This document shows positions 49,881-59,186 of a stretch of 64,000 nucleotides of DNA, in pieces (position 1 is the stretch's first letter; each line of letters starts with the position of its first letter). A model generated the notes under the pieces. The model saw only the letters and a list, made by a program, of their open reading frames with translations, was not told the DNA's origin and did no database searches. The stretch covers positions 124,001 to 188,000 of the forward strand of contig CAWFLX010000020.1 in the NCBI GenBank assembly GCA_963816775.1, in the 5' to 3' direction. Source of the stretch: JAFAXD01 sp963816775 (GTDB lineage Bacteria; Pseudomonadota; Alphaproteobacteria; Rhizobiales; Xanthobacteraceae). The position numbers and the translations under genes were made by a program.

Positions 49881-50177
49881 ATGGCCAAGCTCAAGTTCCG
49901 CCCGCTGCACGACCGCGTGGTCGTCAAGCGTATTGAAGCCGAGGACAAGACCGCCGGCGGGATCATCATTCCCGACACCGCCAAGGAGAAGCCAATGCAG
50001 GGCGAAATCGTCGCTGTCGGCCCCGGTGGTCGCGACGAAAACGGCAAGCTCGTCCCGATCGACGTCAAGGCCGGCGACAAGGTTCTGTTCGGCAAGTGGT
50101 CCGGCACCGAGGTGAAGCTCGACGGCGACGAACTGCTGATCATGAAAGAGTCCGACATCATGGGCGTGATCGCCTGA
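49881..50177 (+). CDS. groES: Co-chaperonin GroES
   Basis: 98 residues from the ATG at 49881, with AGAGGAAG just upstream. FRPLHDRVVVKRIEAEDKTA and GGIIIPDTAKEKPMQGEIVA (the mobile loop that touches GroEL) are standard, as is the LLIMKESDIMGVIA end. It forms the heptameric lid on GroEL. It is first gene of the CIRCE-controlled operon, 22 bp before groEL. Confidence 0.98.
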   Translation: MAKLKFRPLHDRVVVKRIEAEDKTAGGIIIPDTAKEKPMQGEIVAVGPGGRDENGKLVPIDVKAGDKVLFGKWSGTEVKLDGDELLIMKESDIMGVIA

Positions 50178-50199
50178 CCAGGTTCCGGAGAAAATTCCA

Positions 50200-51840
50200 A
50201 TGGCTGCCAAGGACGTTAAATTCTCGACCGATGCGCGCGATCGAATGCTGCGCGGCGTCGACACCCTCGCCAACGCGGTCCGCGTAACGCTCGGCCCGAA
50301 AGGCCGCAATGTCGTGCTGGACAAATCGTACGGTGCGCCGCGCATCACCAAAGACGGCGTGACCGTCGCCAAGGAAATCGAGCTTGAGGACAAGTTCGAG
50401 AACATGGGCGCCCAGATGGTGCGTGAGGTCGCCCAGAAGACCAACGACAACGCCGGCGACGGCACCACGACCGCGACCGTGTTGGCGCACGCCATCGTGC
50501 GCGAAGGCGCCAAAGCCGTGGCTGCCGGCATGAACCCGATGGACCTCAAGCGCGGCATCGATATCGCGGTGCGGGCCGTGATCAAAGATATCGAGAAGCG
50601 CAGCAAGAAGGTCGGCTCCTCCGCCGAAGTTGCGCAGGTCGGCACGATCTCGGCGAACGGCGACGCCAACATCGGCAAGATGATCGCGCAGGCGATGCAG
50701 AAGGTCGGCAACGAAGGCGTGATCACGGTCGAAGAGGCCAAGGCGCTCGAGACCGACGTTGAGATCGTCGAAGGCATGCAGTTCGATCGCGGCTATCTGT
50801 CGCCCTACTTCATCACCAACGCCGAGAAGATGGTTGCCGAGCTTGAGGACCCCTACGTCCTCCTGCACGAGAAAAAGCTCTCTGCCTTGCAGGCCATGCT
50901 GCCGGTGCTGGAGGCCGTCGTGCAGACCGGCAAGCCGCTGCTGATCGTCGCCGAGGATATCGAGGGTGAGGCGCTCGCTACGCTGGTGGTCAACAAGCTG
51001 CGCGGCGGCCTCAAGGTCGCGGCCGTGAAGGCCCCGGGCTTCGGCGACCGCCGCAAGGCCATGCTGGAAGACATTGCGATCCTCACCGGCGGACAGCTGA
51101 TCTCGGACGATCTCGGCATCAAGCTCGAAAGCGTGACCTTGCAGATGCTCGGCCGCGCCAAGAAGGTCATCATCGAGAAGGAAAAGACCACGATCGTCGA
51201 CGGAGCGGGTAAAAAGAAGGACATCGAAGCTCGCGTCGCGCAGATCAAAGCGCAGATCGAGGAGACCACCTCCGACTACGACCGCGAAAAGCTGCAGGAG
51301 CGGTTGGCGAAGCTCGCCGGCGGCGTTGCGGTGATCCGGGTTGGTGGCGCTACCGAGGTCGAGGTCAAGGAGAAGAAGGACCGCGTCGATGACGCGCTCA
51401 ATGCCACCCGCGCCGCGGTCGAAGAAGGCATCGTGCCGGGCGGCGGCGTCGCGCTTCTGCGCGCCAAGAAGGCGGTCGGTCGCCTGACCGACGACAATCC
51501 GGACGTGCAGGCCGGCATCAACATCGTGTTGAAAGCGATCGAAGCGCCGTTGCGCCAGATCGCCGAAAACTCGGGTGTCGAGGGCTCGATCGTTGTCGGC
51601 AAGATCATGGAATCGAAGTCGGAGACGTTCGGCTTCGACGCCCAGACCGAAACCTATGTGGACCTGGTCGAAAAGGGCATTATCGACCCGGCCAAAGTGG
51701 TTCGGCGCGCCCTGCAGGACGCAGCCTCGGTTGCCGGCTTGCTGGTGACGACGGAAGCCATGGTCGCCGAAGTGCCGAAGGAGAAGCCGGCCATGCCGGC
51801 GATGCCGGGCGGCGGCGGCATGGGCGGAATGGATTTCTAG
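50200..51840 (+). CDS. groEL: Chaperonin GroEL
   Basis: 546 residues, the usual length. The ATP site VTLGPKGRNVVLDKSYGAPR and the catalytic NDNAGDGTTTATVLA, the hinge and apical regions, and the C-terminal GGMGGMDF tail are all present. It is transcribed with groES from the CIRCE promoter. A Rho-independent terminator follows 31 bp after the stop. No second groEL copy is in this window, though Rhizobiales often have several. Confidence 0.99.
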   Translation: MAAKDVKFSTDARDRMLRGVDTLANAVRVTLGPKGRNVVLDKSYGAPRITKDGVTVAKEIELEDKFENMGAQMVREVAQKTNDNAGDGTTTATVLAHAIVREGAKAVAAGMNPMDLKRGIDIAVRAVIKDIEKRSKKVGSSAEVAQVGTISANGDANIGKMIAQAMQKVGNEGVITVEEAKALETDVEIVEGMQFDRGYLSPYFITNAEKMVAELEDPYVLLHEKKLSALQAMLPVLEAVVQTGKPLLIVAEDIEGEALATLVVNKLRGGLKVAAVKAPGFGDRRKAMLEDIAILTGGQLISDDLGIKLESVTLQMLGRAKKVIIEKEKTTIVDGAGKKKDIEARVAQIKAQIEETTSDYDREKLQERLAKLAGGVAVIRVGGATEVEVKEKKDRVDDALNATRAAVEEGIVPGGGVALLRAKKAVGRLTDDNPDVQAGINIVLKAIEAPLRQIAENSGVEGSIVVGKIMESKSETFGFDAQTETYVDLVEKGIIDPAKVVRRALQDAASVAGLLVTTEAMVAEVPKEKPAMPAMPGGGGMGGMDF

Positions 51841-51871
51841 AAATCCATCAACTCAACGGGAATAGGTGGAA

Positions 51872-51904
51872 GGGCGCGGTGTGTGACCGCGCCCTTCTCT
51901 TTTA
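51872..51904 (+). terminator. Rho-independent terminator of groESL
   Basis: GGGCGCGGT (51872-51880), loop GTGTG, ACCGCGCCC (51886-51894), then TTCTCTTTT. The stem is a perfect nine base pairs. Confidence 0.88.
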
Positions 51905-52002
51905 CCTGGGGGACAAGGACGATGCCTGGCGCCGCGTTCAGTGGGCATTTTGGTCCATAAATTGCTTGTGTCCTTGGGCATGCCATCTCCTGGGAGGAAC
52001 AC

Positions 52003-53262
52003 ATGACGGTTTCGGTTTCGCAATCTGCCGTAGTCACAACAACATCTTGGACGCGGTGGATTCAGCTCGGATTGGGCTTCGTCGCGATGATGTCGATCTC
52101 GAGCCCGCAATACGTCTGGACGCTCTTCACCAAACCATTCCAAGACCAGTTGGGAGTCCCGCTCTCAGCCATTCAGATTACGTTTTCCATTCTGATCGTT
52201 CTGCAAACCTGGCTTTCGCCGTTGCAGGGATTCCTGGTCGACAAGTTCGGCCCACGTCTCCTGATCGCGGTCGGATGCGCCATGTCCGGCGCCGGATGGA
52301 TCACGTCGGCCTATATTACGAGTTTATGGGGGCTTTTCCTAACCTACGGGCTCTTGTGCGGCATCGGGACCGGGATCGTCTATATCGGGGTCATCGGCGT
52401 GATGGTGCGCTGGTTTCCTGATCGGCGTGGCCTTGCGACCGGCACGGTTGCGGCCGGCTATGGGTTTGGCGCCATTCTGACGACCTTTCCGATCGACGGC
52501 ATGCTGAGAAGCTTGGGACATCAGCATACGCTGATCGTGTTCGGCTGGATTCTGGGTCTCGTCGGGGCGGCCGCCGCGCTAGGCATGCGCATGCCGAGCG
52601 CGAACAACTCCGTACCCCCCGCTCCCCCGATGGCATCCGCCAAAGACGTGCCGCCCCGAGAAATGCTGCGCACGAACGTGTTCTGGCTCATGTTTGTCAT
52701 GATGACCATGATGTCGACTGGCGGCCTCATGATCATTTCGCAGTTCGCCCCGTTCGCACGCGACTTCGGAGTTGCGAACATCATGGTGTTTGGTTTCGCC
52801 GCCTTGCCGCTGGCGCTCACCGTTGACCGGATCACCAACGGGCTTACGCGGCCGTTCTTCGGCTGGGTCTCCGATCATATCGGCCGCGAGAACACGATGG
52901 CCCTGGCATTTCTGATGGAAGCAGCCGCGGTGACCGCGATGATGCTGCTGCGCGACAATGCGATGCTGTTCGTCATCTTGTCGGCGGTCGTGTTCTTCGG
53001 ATGGGGCGAAATCTTCTCACTCTTTCCTTCGACGCTGACCGACACGTTCGGCACCAAATTCGCGACCACCAACTACGGTTTTCTTTACATGGCGCAAGGC
53101 ATCGGTTCGGTGCTAGGCGGTCCGGTCGCTGCCTGGCTGCATGATCTGACTGGAAGCTGGCTTCCGATCTTCGGCGTAATCATCACCATGGATGTGCTGA
53201 CCGGCGTGTTGGCCCTCGTCGCGCTCAAGCCGCTGCGCCGAGCGTATCGGATGCAGCGCTGA
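52003..53262 (+). CDS. MFS transporter, oxalate/formate antiporter (OFA) family
   Basis: 419 residues, with GGGAGGAAC before the ATG. Twelve hydrophobic helices. The first helix and loop (QLGLGFVAMMSISSPQYVWT, LFTKPFQDQLGVPLSAIQIT) match OxlT-like proteins, in which FxxPFxxxFG-type segments are usual. The MFS loop motif is DKFGPRLLI, and RWFPDRRGLATGTVAAGYGF is the family's helix 4-5 region. It probably exchanges small carboxylates. No oxalate or formate enzyme is adjacent, so the substrate is open. Confidence 0.85.
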   Translation: MTVSVSQSAVVTTTSWTRWIQLGLGFVAMMSISSPQYVWTLFTKPFQDQLGVPLSAIQITFSILIVLQTWLSPLQGFLVDKFGPRLLIAVGCAMSGAGWITSAYITSLWGLFLTYGLLCGIGTGIVYIGVIGVMVRWFPDRRGLATGTVAAGYGFGAILTTFPIDGMLRSLGHQHTLIVFGWILGLVGAAAALGMRMPSANNSVPPAPPMASAKDVPPREMLRTNVFWLMFVMMTMMSTGGLMIISQFAPFARDFGVANIMVFGFAALPLALTVDRITNGLTRPFFGWVSDHIGRENTMALAFLMEAAAVTAMMLLRDNAMLFVILSAVVFFGWGEIFSLFPSTLTDTFGTKFATTNYGFLYMAQGIGSVLGGPVAAWLHDLTGSWLPIFGVIITMDVLTGVLALVALKPLRRAYRMQR

Positions 53263-53274
53263 GGACGCCCACGG

Positions 53275-55113
53275 CTACTGCAGCAATTCGTGCACGGCTC
53301 GATCGGCCTGATCGATCGCGACGTGCGCGTAGGCATCCCAGCCGGCATCCGAATTGGCGATCGCGACCCGCGCGGTGTTCCGGCGCGCGAGCCGCATCGT
53401 GTCCCGCCAATCGTCGCCATCGAACAGCGAGCTCGCCGTATAGGCGTAGCCGTGCGCCCAGCGATTGACCGTGATGGCTGTAATGTCGCGTCCGCTCGCG
53501 AAGCCGCCGGGGCCGAGCATCCGGTCGAGCTCATCGCGAATGCGATCCTCAAAGTCCGCAAAGGTCATCGACAGCAGGCTCTGGCGGCCGACACGAAACT
53601 GTTCGCGCGCGTCTAAACCCTGGTTGGGCGCGCTCGGGACGTGCACGAGGTGCAGGCAGATCGGCTCGGACGGATCGCGCGCGCACCGATAGCCTCCGAG
53701 CGACACGGGAAAGTCCAGCTTGACGTTGCAGTGAAACGACATCGGGGCCGAGATCGCGCTCACGCCGAGCGCGACCCACGGCCGCCAGTCGCGGACCAGC
53801 ACATTGGTGTAGACCAGCGGCGTGCGCACGTTGCGGGCGAGCGCCGCACGCTGCGCTGCGGGTAATTGTGGCATCAGATAGGGAATCATGGCGTGGAAGC
53901 ACGCCAGCACCGCCTGCCGCGCCGCCACTTTGTGCACGCGCCCGTCGCGCACATAGCCGACCAGAACCTGGCCCGGCGTTTCCCGGACGCTCACGCAGGT
54001 CGCGTCGAGCCGAATGCGAACATTTCCGTCGGTGTCGAGCCGGCCATAGTCGAATGGCGCCTCGACGATGTCTTCCATCGTCTCGCCGGGGGCAACGCTC
54101 GGGATCAGCGCACGCACGAGAAGACGCGCAAGCGCGGCGTTGCCGTCCGGGAAATGATAAATGTAGGGCTCTTCCCAGGCCGGGTTCTTGTCCTCCGGTA
54201 GGCCCAGACCCTGAAAACCCGGGTAACCGAAGTCGCGTACGTCGGCCGCCGCGACCGCGTCACAGCCGACGCCAAAGAACCCCAGGGTGCGCCCTTGAAA
54301 GCAGTTGGCGGCTTCCTCGCTCAGGCCGCAGATCTTGATCAGATAGTCGCGGTAGCTTGTCGATTTCAGAATGCGTCGTTTCTCCTCGACGCTGCGGTCT
54401 GGCAAAGGGTCCCGCGTGCTCTCGTAGAGTTCCAGCAGTTGGGTTTTGCTCGCCTCGGAGACCGGATAGCGCGCGATCAATTCGCTGATCGGCTTGGCGT
54501 CGGGCCCCTGTCGGGACGTGCCGCCGAAGCCCGTGGCATCGCCGACCACGAGGGCATCGCGACCAAATGCGTCCCTGGAGAAAAACAAGCCGCGCGACAG
54601 GCCAAGCGACCCATAGAGGTTGCGGTCGAACGCGGTTTCGAAGCGCGCGAGGTCGATGCCGAGCTCGCGCACGAGGTCCTTGGCAACCGGGCTGTACAAA
54701 GTCTTCGGCGACTGCATCGACTCGCTGCCGCCGTAGCCGATGATCCGGCGACCGGCGAGCGTGAACTCGTTGCGTTTGGCGTGGCCGCCGAAGTCGTCGT
54801 GGTTGTCGAGGATGAGGATGCGGGCCTGTGGGCCGACGGCGCGCCGGTAGAACCAAGCCGCGGCGAGACCGCTGATGCCGCCGCCGACGATCACAAGATC
54901 GTAGCTATCCTCCACCGCCAGATCGTCCACCGGAAACGCAGTGCCTTCACGCGCGAGCGCATGCGCGGTCTCGAACGAGCCGGGGTGGTCGCCGCGCAAT
55001 CCGGTGAGTGCTGGAGGATAGCGAGCCGGTTGCGCGAAGATCTGCGCCGCCGGCGTCAGGCCGGACGCAATGGTAAGGGCGACACCGTCGAGGAAGTCGC
55101 GGCGCGTGAGCAT
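53275..55113 (-). CDS. FAD-dependent oxidoreductase, spermidine-dehydrogenase-like, Tat-exported
   Basis: 612 residues. It begins MLTRRDFLDGVALTIASGLT, a twin-arginine signal. The dinucleotide-binding motif is YDLVIVGGGISGLAAAWFYR, near residue 75, followed by ILDNHDDFGGHAKRNEFTLA and an ESMQSP region. Length and these segments resemble the spermidine dehydrogenase SpdH of Pseudomonas aeruginosa, which cleaves spermidine in the periplasm. Other amine or steroid oxidoreductases cannot be excluded. It converges on the OFA transporter and is followed upstream by RidA, which could clear reactive imine or enamine products. Confidence 0.65.
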   Translation of the reverse strand: MLTRRDFLDGVALTIASGLTPAAQIFAQPARYPPALTGLRGDHPGSFETAHALAREGTAFPVDDLAVEDSYDLVIVGGGISGLAAAWFYRRAVGPQARILILDNHDDFGGHAKRNEFTLAGRRIIGYGGSESMQSPKTLYSPVAKDLVRELGIDLARFETAFDRNLYGSLGLSRGLFFSRDAFGRDALVVGDATGFGGTSRQGPDAKPISELIARYPVSEASKTQLLELYESTRDPLPDRSVEEKRRILKSTSYRDYLIKICGLSEEAANCFQGRTLGFFGVGCDAVAAADVRDFGYPGFQGLGLPEDKNPAWEEPYIYHFPDGNAALARLLVRALIPSVAPGETMEDIVEAPFDYGRLDTDGNVRIRLDATCVSVRETPGQVLVGYVRDGRVHKVAARQAVLACFHAMIPYLMPQLPAAQRAALARNVRTPLVYTNVLVRDWRPWVALGVSAISAPMSFHCNVKLDFPVSLGGYRCARDPSEPICLHLVHVPSAPNQGLDAREQFRVGRQSLLSMTFADFEDRIRDELDRMLGPGGFASGRDITAITVNRWAHGYAYTASSLFDGDDWRDTMRLARRNTARVAIANSDAGWDAYAHVAIDQADRAVHELLQ

Positions 55114-55191
55114 GGCAGTTATCGGTTATCAGGAATCAGGTGTCAGGAGTTGGGCAAATAGCCTCTGCCGAAGCTGCTTCCTGTCACCTGG

Positions 55192-55620
55192 TCACGGCAC
55201 GTAACCGATCGCCTCAACCTCGAGGCCGCAATCCATCGGCGTTCGCCCGGCCTGCATGCGGGTACGCGCCGGCAATGCCTCCTGGCTGGAAAAATAGCTG
55301 CGGTAGATGCGGTCGAACTCTTCCTGCTGACGCTGGTCTTTCAGCCAGACGATCACCTTGAGCAAGCAATCCATGTTGGAGCCGGCGGCCTCGACCAATT
55401 TCTTCATGTGGTCCATCACGATGCGCACCTGCCGCTCGAACGGCACGTCGGGAAATGGCGGAATCGGTTGCCCGGCCGCGCGGGCTGCGCGCAGTTTAGC
55501 CGCGTAGTCGGCATCGAACGGCGGCAGTCCGGATATGTAGATCATGTTGCCGTGGCGTACGCACAGGTTGAACGGGCCGGCCGTTTCCGGAACATCGGCT
55601 TTGATGACTTGCTTATGCAT
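55192..55620 (-). CDS. RidA-family enamine/imine deaminase
   Basis: 142 residues from the ATG at 55620. Family marks are the GNMIYISGLPPFDAD strand, QVRIVMDHMKKLVEAAGSNM and the C-terminal PARTRMQAGRTPMDCGLEVE, where the Arg of PARTRMQ corresponds to the catalytic Arg that binds the substrate carboxylate. RidA hydrolyses reactive enamines. The start codon is one base from repeat E4. The only Shine-Dalgarno-like bases (GGGA, seven bases upstream) lie in the terminal stem of that repeat. It is on the same strand as the flavoprotein gene. Confidence 0.88.
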   Translation of the reverse strand: MHKQVIKADVPETAGPFNLCVRHGNMIYISGLPPFDADYAAKLRAARAAGQPIPPFPDVPFERQVRIVMDHMKKLVEAAGSNMDCLLKVIVWLKDQRQQEEFDRIYRSYFSSQEALPARTRMQAGRTPMDCGLEVEAIGYVP

Positions 55621-55621
55621 T

Positions 55622-55789
55622 CTAGTGTCCCGCTTCCGACGCTTGTATCCCTTTGCGGCAGGCACTTTTACAAGCGTCGGAAGCAAAGGGACACTAGCAA
55701 ATATATGATTCTAGTGTGGCTATGGATTTGACGTTCCTACGAAGGACTAAGCCGCGATGCTGGTAGGAACGTCAAATCCGCCACACTAG
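55622..55789 (+). repeat. Twin-hairpin repeat, copy E4 (forward orientation)
   Basis: Y hairpin 55622-55697: outer CTAGTGTCCC / GGGACACTAG, inner CTTCCGACGCTTGTA / TACAAGCGTCGGAAG. Spacer 55698-55710: CAAATATATGATT. X hairpin 55711-55789: outer CTAGTGTGG / CCACACTAG, inner GGATTTGACGTTCCTAC / GTAGGAACGTCAAATCC. Relative to E3 the stems differ by matched changes on both arms. It lies between the RidA start and the end of the next minus-strand gene. Confidence 0.88.
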
Positions 55790-55811
55790 CCTCCGACGCG
55801 TCTGCCCGCTG

Positions 55812-56219
55812 CTAGTTCGTATGCAAACGGAACCTCAGCTCTTTCGCACCATTCATGACGAGGCTTTCTCCCTCCCAGCGCCAGCGCGTGACCTGGGTGA
55901 GCGCGGCGGCGAGATCGTCGTCGGCCTGCGCCCGATCCGGCGTGCACGGCCGATCGGTCTTCTCACCGGTCGAAATCGTGATGGCATCGGCGCTGACGAC
56001 GGCCCGGCCTTGCACGGTGTTGCACCACAGGTCGATTGCGGCCGTGCCATCGACGTCGATCTCGATGCCCGGGATGCGTTTCGAGCCCTTCATCGGCAGC
56101 GCGTCAAGCAGCAGCTCGCGGCCGAACGGAAATTCTTCGTTTGCCGACGGCCGGCTCGCCCACGCAATGCAGAGCACGAAGCCGAGCGCAAGCGCGCAGC
56201 CGACCCAATTCTTGAGCAT
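55812..56219 (-). CDS. Exported META/HslJ-like domain protein
   Basis: 135 residues from the ATG at 56219, with GAGGAT six bases upstream. A signal or anchor helix (NWVGCALALGFVLCIAWASR) is followed by a small beta-rich domain: MKGSKRIPGIEIDVDGTAAI, DLWCNTVQGRAVVSADAITI, a Cys in DRPCTPDRAQ, and a final WEGESLVMNGAKELRFRLHT. The LWCNTVQGR and C-terminal LRFRLH patterns resemble META domains (HslJ, lipoprotein-like stress proteins). The match is not strong. The last codon is 23 bp from repeat E4. Confidence 0.55.
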   Translation of the reverse strand: MLKNWVGCALALGFVLCIAWASRPSANEEFPFGRELLLDALPMKGSKRIPGIEIDVDGTAAIDLWCNTVQGRAVVSADAITISTGEKTDRPCTPDRAQADDDLAAALTQVTRWRWEGESLVMNGAKELRFRLHTN

Positions 56220-56402
56220 TGGAAAATCCTCGACGATGTGCCGGTCTCGAAATGCCAGCATAATGGCGAGCGCGCAAGCGTCTTTGCCACAATCGTGGTT
56301 TGCCCTTTTTGGAACCATTCCTGCTCACAATTGCGTGCGTTGGGCTGCAAAATCGCAACGCTGCGTTTATCGTGGACACTCTCATCGAGGCAGGGGCTCT
56401 CC

Positions 56403-57293
56403 ATGGATCAGCGCGTCATCAATCTCTACGATCGGTTCACCCACGGCGGCATCAGCAGGCGCGAGTTTCTCGACCGGTTGGCCGATCTCACCGGCTCGGC
56501 GGCCGCGGCCGCCACGGTATTGCCGCTGTTGCAGAGCAACCCGGCAAAAGCCGCTGTTGTTGCGGCCGACGATCCTCGGCTCGTGACCGAGACCGTCGAC
56601 TACGATGCCGGTGGCACGAAGATGAGCGGCTATCTGGCCCGCGGGAAGGACAAGACAAAGCGGCCCGCCATCGTTGTTGTTCATGAAAACCGGGGCCTTA
56701 CCCAGCATATCAAGGATGTGGCCCGCCGGTTGGCGCTTGAAGGCTTTCTGGTGCTCGCCGTCGATGCGCTGTCGCCCTATGGCGGAACCCCGGCCGACGA
56801 GGATCAGGCGCGCGACCGGTTCGCCGAGGTGGTCAAGCCCGACGAGGCCGCGCTTCGCATTGCAGCCGCCGTGCCGTTTCTCGGGCAGCACCCCGAGTTG
56901 ACCGGCAACGTCGGAGCGATCGGCTTCTGCTGGGGCGGCGGAATGGTCAACCGCGTGGCCGTGCTCAGCCCGGCCCTCAAGGCGGGTGTCGCGTACTATG
57001 GCCAGCAGGTACCCGCCGATCAGGTGCCGGCCATCCAGGCCGCGTTGCTGCTGCAGTATGCCGGCAACGACGAGCGGATCGACGCCGGTATCCCCGCCTA
57101 CGAGGCGGCCCTCAAAGCCAATGGCAAGCGCTATACGATCTACATCTACGAAGGCGCCCAGCATGCCTTCAACAACGACACCAGCGCGGCGCGCTACAAC
57201 AAGGCCGCGGCCGATCTCGCCTGGGGGCGTACCATTGCGATTCTTCAAACAAGAACTCGGGACGCCGCAGCCGGCGTGACGCTTAGAGCGTGA
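56403..57293 (+). CDS. Dienelactone hydrolase-family protein, exported
   Basis: 296 residues. The N-terminus has a Tat-like ISRREFLDRLADLTGSAAAA followed by a hydrophobic stretch. The alpha/beta hydrolase domain has Cys176 as nucleophile (GAIGFCWGGG), Asp223 or Asp227 (YAGNDERIDAG) and His254 (EGAQHAFNND). Glu95 in VVHENRGL is typical of dienelactone hydrolases. The pattern resembles YghX. The physiological substrate is unknown. The final codons and TGA stop are made by a palindromic repeat that begins at 57284. Confidence 0.85.
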   Translation: MDQRVINLYDRFTHGGISRREFLDRLADLTGSAAAAATVLPLLQSNPAKAAVVAADDPRLVTETVDYDAGGTKMSGYLARGKDKTKRPAIVVVHENRGLTQHIKDVARRLALEGFLVLAVDALSPYGGTPADEDQARDRFAEVVKPDEAALRIAAAVPFLGQHPELTGNVGAIGFCWGGGMVNRVAVLSPALKAGVAYYGQQVPADQVPAIQAALLLQYAGNDERIDAGIPAYEAALKANGKRYTIYIYEGAQHAFNNDTSAARYNKAAADLAWGRTIAILQTRTRDAAAGVTLRA

Positions 57294-57437
57294 TGACTTT
57301 TCTTCGCATCGTCATCCCGCTCTAGCTTGTTGTTGGAGCCTGATCTTTTCCGACCTGCCTACGCCCGCCGAAGCACCCAATCCACGCGACGAGACTGTGC
57401 GGGGCTTCGCGCAGGCGGGAAAAGATCATGCTCTAGC
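57284..57437. repeat. Two palindromic repeats between convergent genes
   Basis: First: TAGAGCG (57284-57290) with CGCTCTA (57318-57324), enclosing TGATGAC / GTCATC. Second: GATCTTTTCC near 57343 with GGGAAAAGATC near 57417-57427, closing with GCTCTAGC. The first contains the dienelactone-hydrolase stop codon and the second reaches the stop of the TRAP large-permease gene. They may act as a bidirectional terminator. Confidence 0.75.
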
Positions 57438-59186
57438 TGCCATAGAGGTAGCCGGGCAGCCACAGCGTCATCCCCGGCCACAGATACATGATCACCATGC
57501 ACAGAATCACCACCAGCATGTACGGCATCATGCCGGCGAAAATCTGGTTGAGGGTGACGTGCCGCGGCGATACGCCCTTGAGATAGAACGCCGACATTGC
57601 GACCGGCGGCGACAGAAACGCCGCCTGCAGGTTCACGAACACCAGCGTTCCCCACAGGATCGGGTCGATATTGAAGTGCTTGAGCAGCGGCAGGAAGATC
57701 GGCACGAATATGATGATGATCTCGGTCCACTCCAGCGGCCACCCCAGTACAAAGATGATCGCCTGCGACAGGATCATGAACTGCACGGGCGACATGTTGA
57801 GCGACAGCACCCACTTCTCGAGCAGGGCCTGACCGCCCAGGATCGCGAACACCGCCGGAGAACAACGCCGAGCCGACGAACAGCCAGCACACCATGGCGG
57901 TGGTTTTGGCGGTGAGGAAGACCGCCTCCTTGGTGCGCTTCCAGTCGAGCGTGCGGGCCTGAAACGCCAGCACGAAGGCGCCGGCCGCGCCGACCGCGGC
58001 GGATTCGGTCGCGGTGGTGATGCCGAATAGGATTACCGCGAGCACGAGCACGGTGAGGATGCCGAGCGGCATCACCGACGAGGTCACGAGCTTCAGCACT
58101 TCGAAGCGTGCGCTGTCCATCCGCCAGTAGTAGCGGACGAGCACCGCCGCCCCGGCGGCCGCGCAAAGCCAGAACCAGAAATAGAACTCCGCGCCGGGCC
58201 CGAGCTCGGCCGGTGTCGCCGGCCCCTTGGCGGAGAGGTCGGGGCTGCCGAGCTGCTGCACGGCGGGCGCCACGGTGGCCTCGACGGCGGCCTGCTGGTG
58301 GATCACCACGTACCACCAGATGCCCCACAGGGTGAGCGCGATCAGCAGGAACGGCACCAGCGCCAGCACAAAGTTCTTGACCAGCATCCAGTAGTTAATC
58401 GGGCGGCCGTCGATCTCGATCTTGCCGCGCGTGCGGGCGAGAGCAGCGCCTGACCGAGCGCGAGCAGCATGTTGCCGAGTAGGCTGCTGGAACTTCGGCA
58501 CCCAGGCCGGCACCGGCACGCGCGTCTGCTCCTCCGGCAGCTTGCGGGGCGATCTTCGGGTTAATCAGCGCCCAGCCGATGATGTAGACGAGATAGAGGA
58601 ACGACAGGAAGAAGCCGGGGAACATCGCCGCCGCGTAGAGCTTGACGACCGATTGCCCGGCAACCGCCGCGTACACGATGATCATCACCGAAGGCGGAAT
58701 CAGAATTCCGAGCGTGCCGCCGGCGGTAATCACGCCGGACGCGAGCTTGACGTCGTAGCCGGCGCGCAGCATCGGGTTGAAGGCGATCACACCCATCAAC
58801 ACCACGACCGCGCCGACCAGGCCGCTGGCGATGCCCCAGAACGTGCACACGATCAGCGTCGCGACCGCGAGCGAGGCGGGCACGCGTCGGAACGCGAGTT
58901 GGATCGAATAGAACATCTTGTCGACCAGCGCGCCGCGCTCCATCACGTAGCCCATCAGCACGAACAGCGGGATCGAGATCAGCACGTCGTTGGTCATGGC
59001 GCCGTAGGTGCGCTGGACCATCAGGTCGAACACACGGTTGTGCCACCAAGCTTCCGCCGGGTTGTAGAAAGCGATGAAGCCGAAGAAGATGCCGAGCCCC
59101 ATCAGCGTGAAGGCGGTCGCGAAGCCCATCATGATCACGACCACGATGAGCGTCAGCATCAGAAGCCCGAGGGCGGGATCGCTCAT
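57433..59186 (-). pseudogene. dctM: TRAP transporter large permease (DctM-like), frameshifted
   Basis: The start at 59186 (MSDPALGLLMLTLIVVVIMM) leads into the normal 12-helix DctM sequence (YGAMTNDVLISIPLFVLMGY, GTLGILIPPSVMIIVYAAVA). The frame is lost after ALINPKIAP near 58551, resumes one frame over, and is lost again near 57858 (ALFS, then VFAILGGQALLEKWVLSLNM in a third frame). The first break looks like an added base in CCCCGC and the second like an added G. Between 58434 and 58482 a third frame reads LLGNMLLALGQALLSPA, hinting at a compensating pair of indels. All segments remain well conserved, so error or recent decay is likely. Confidence 0.8.
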
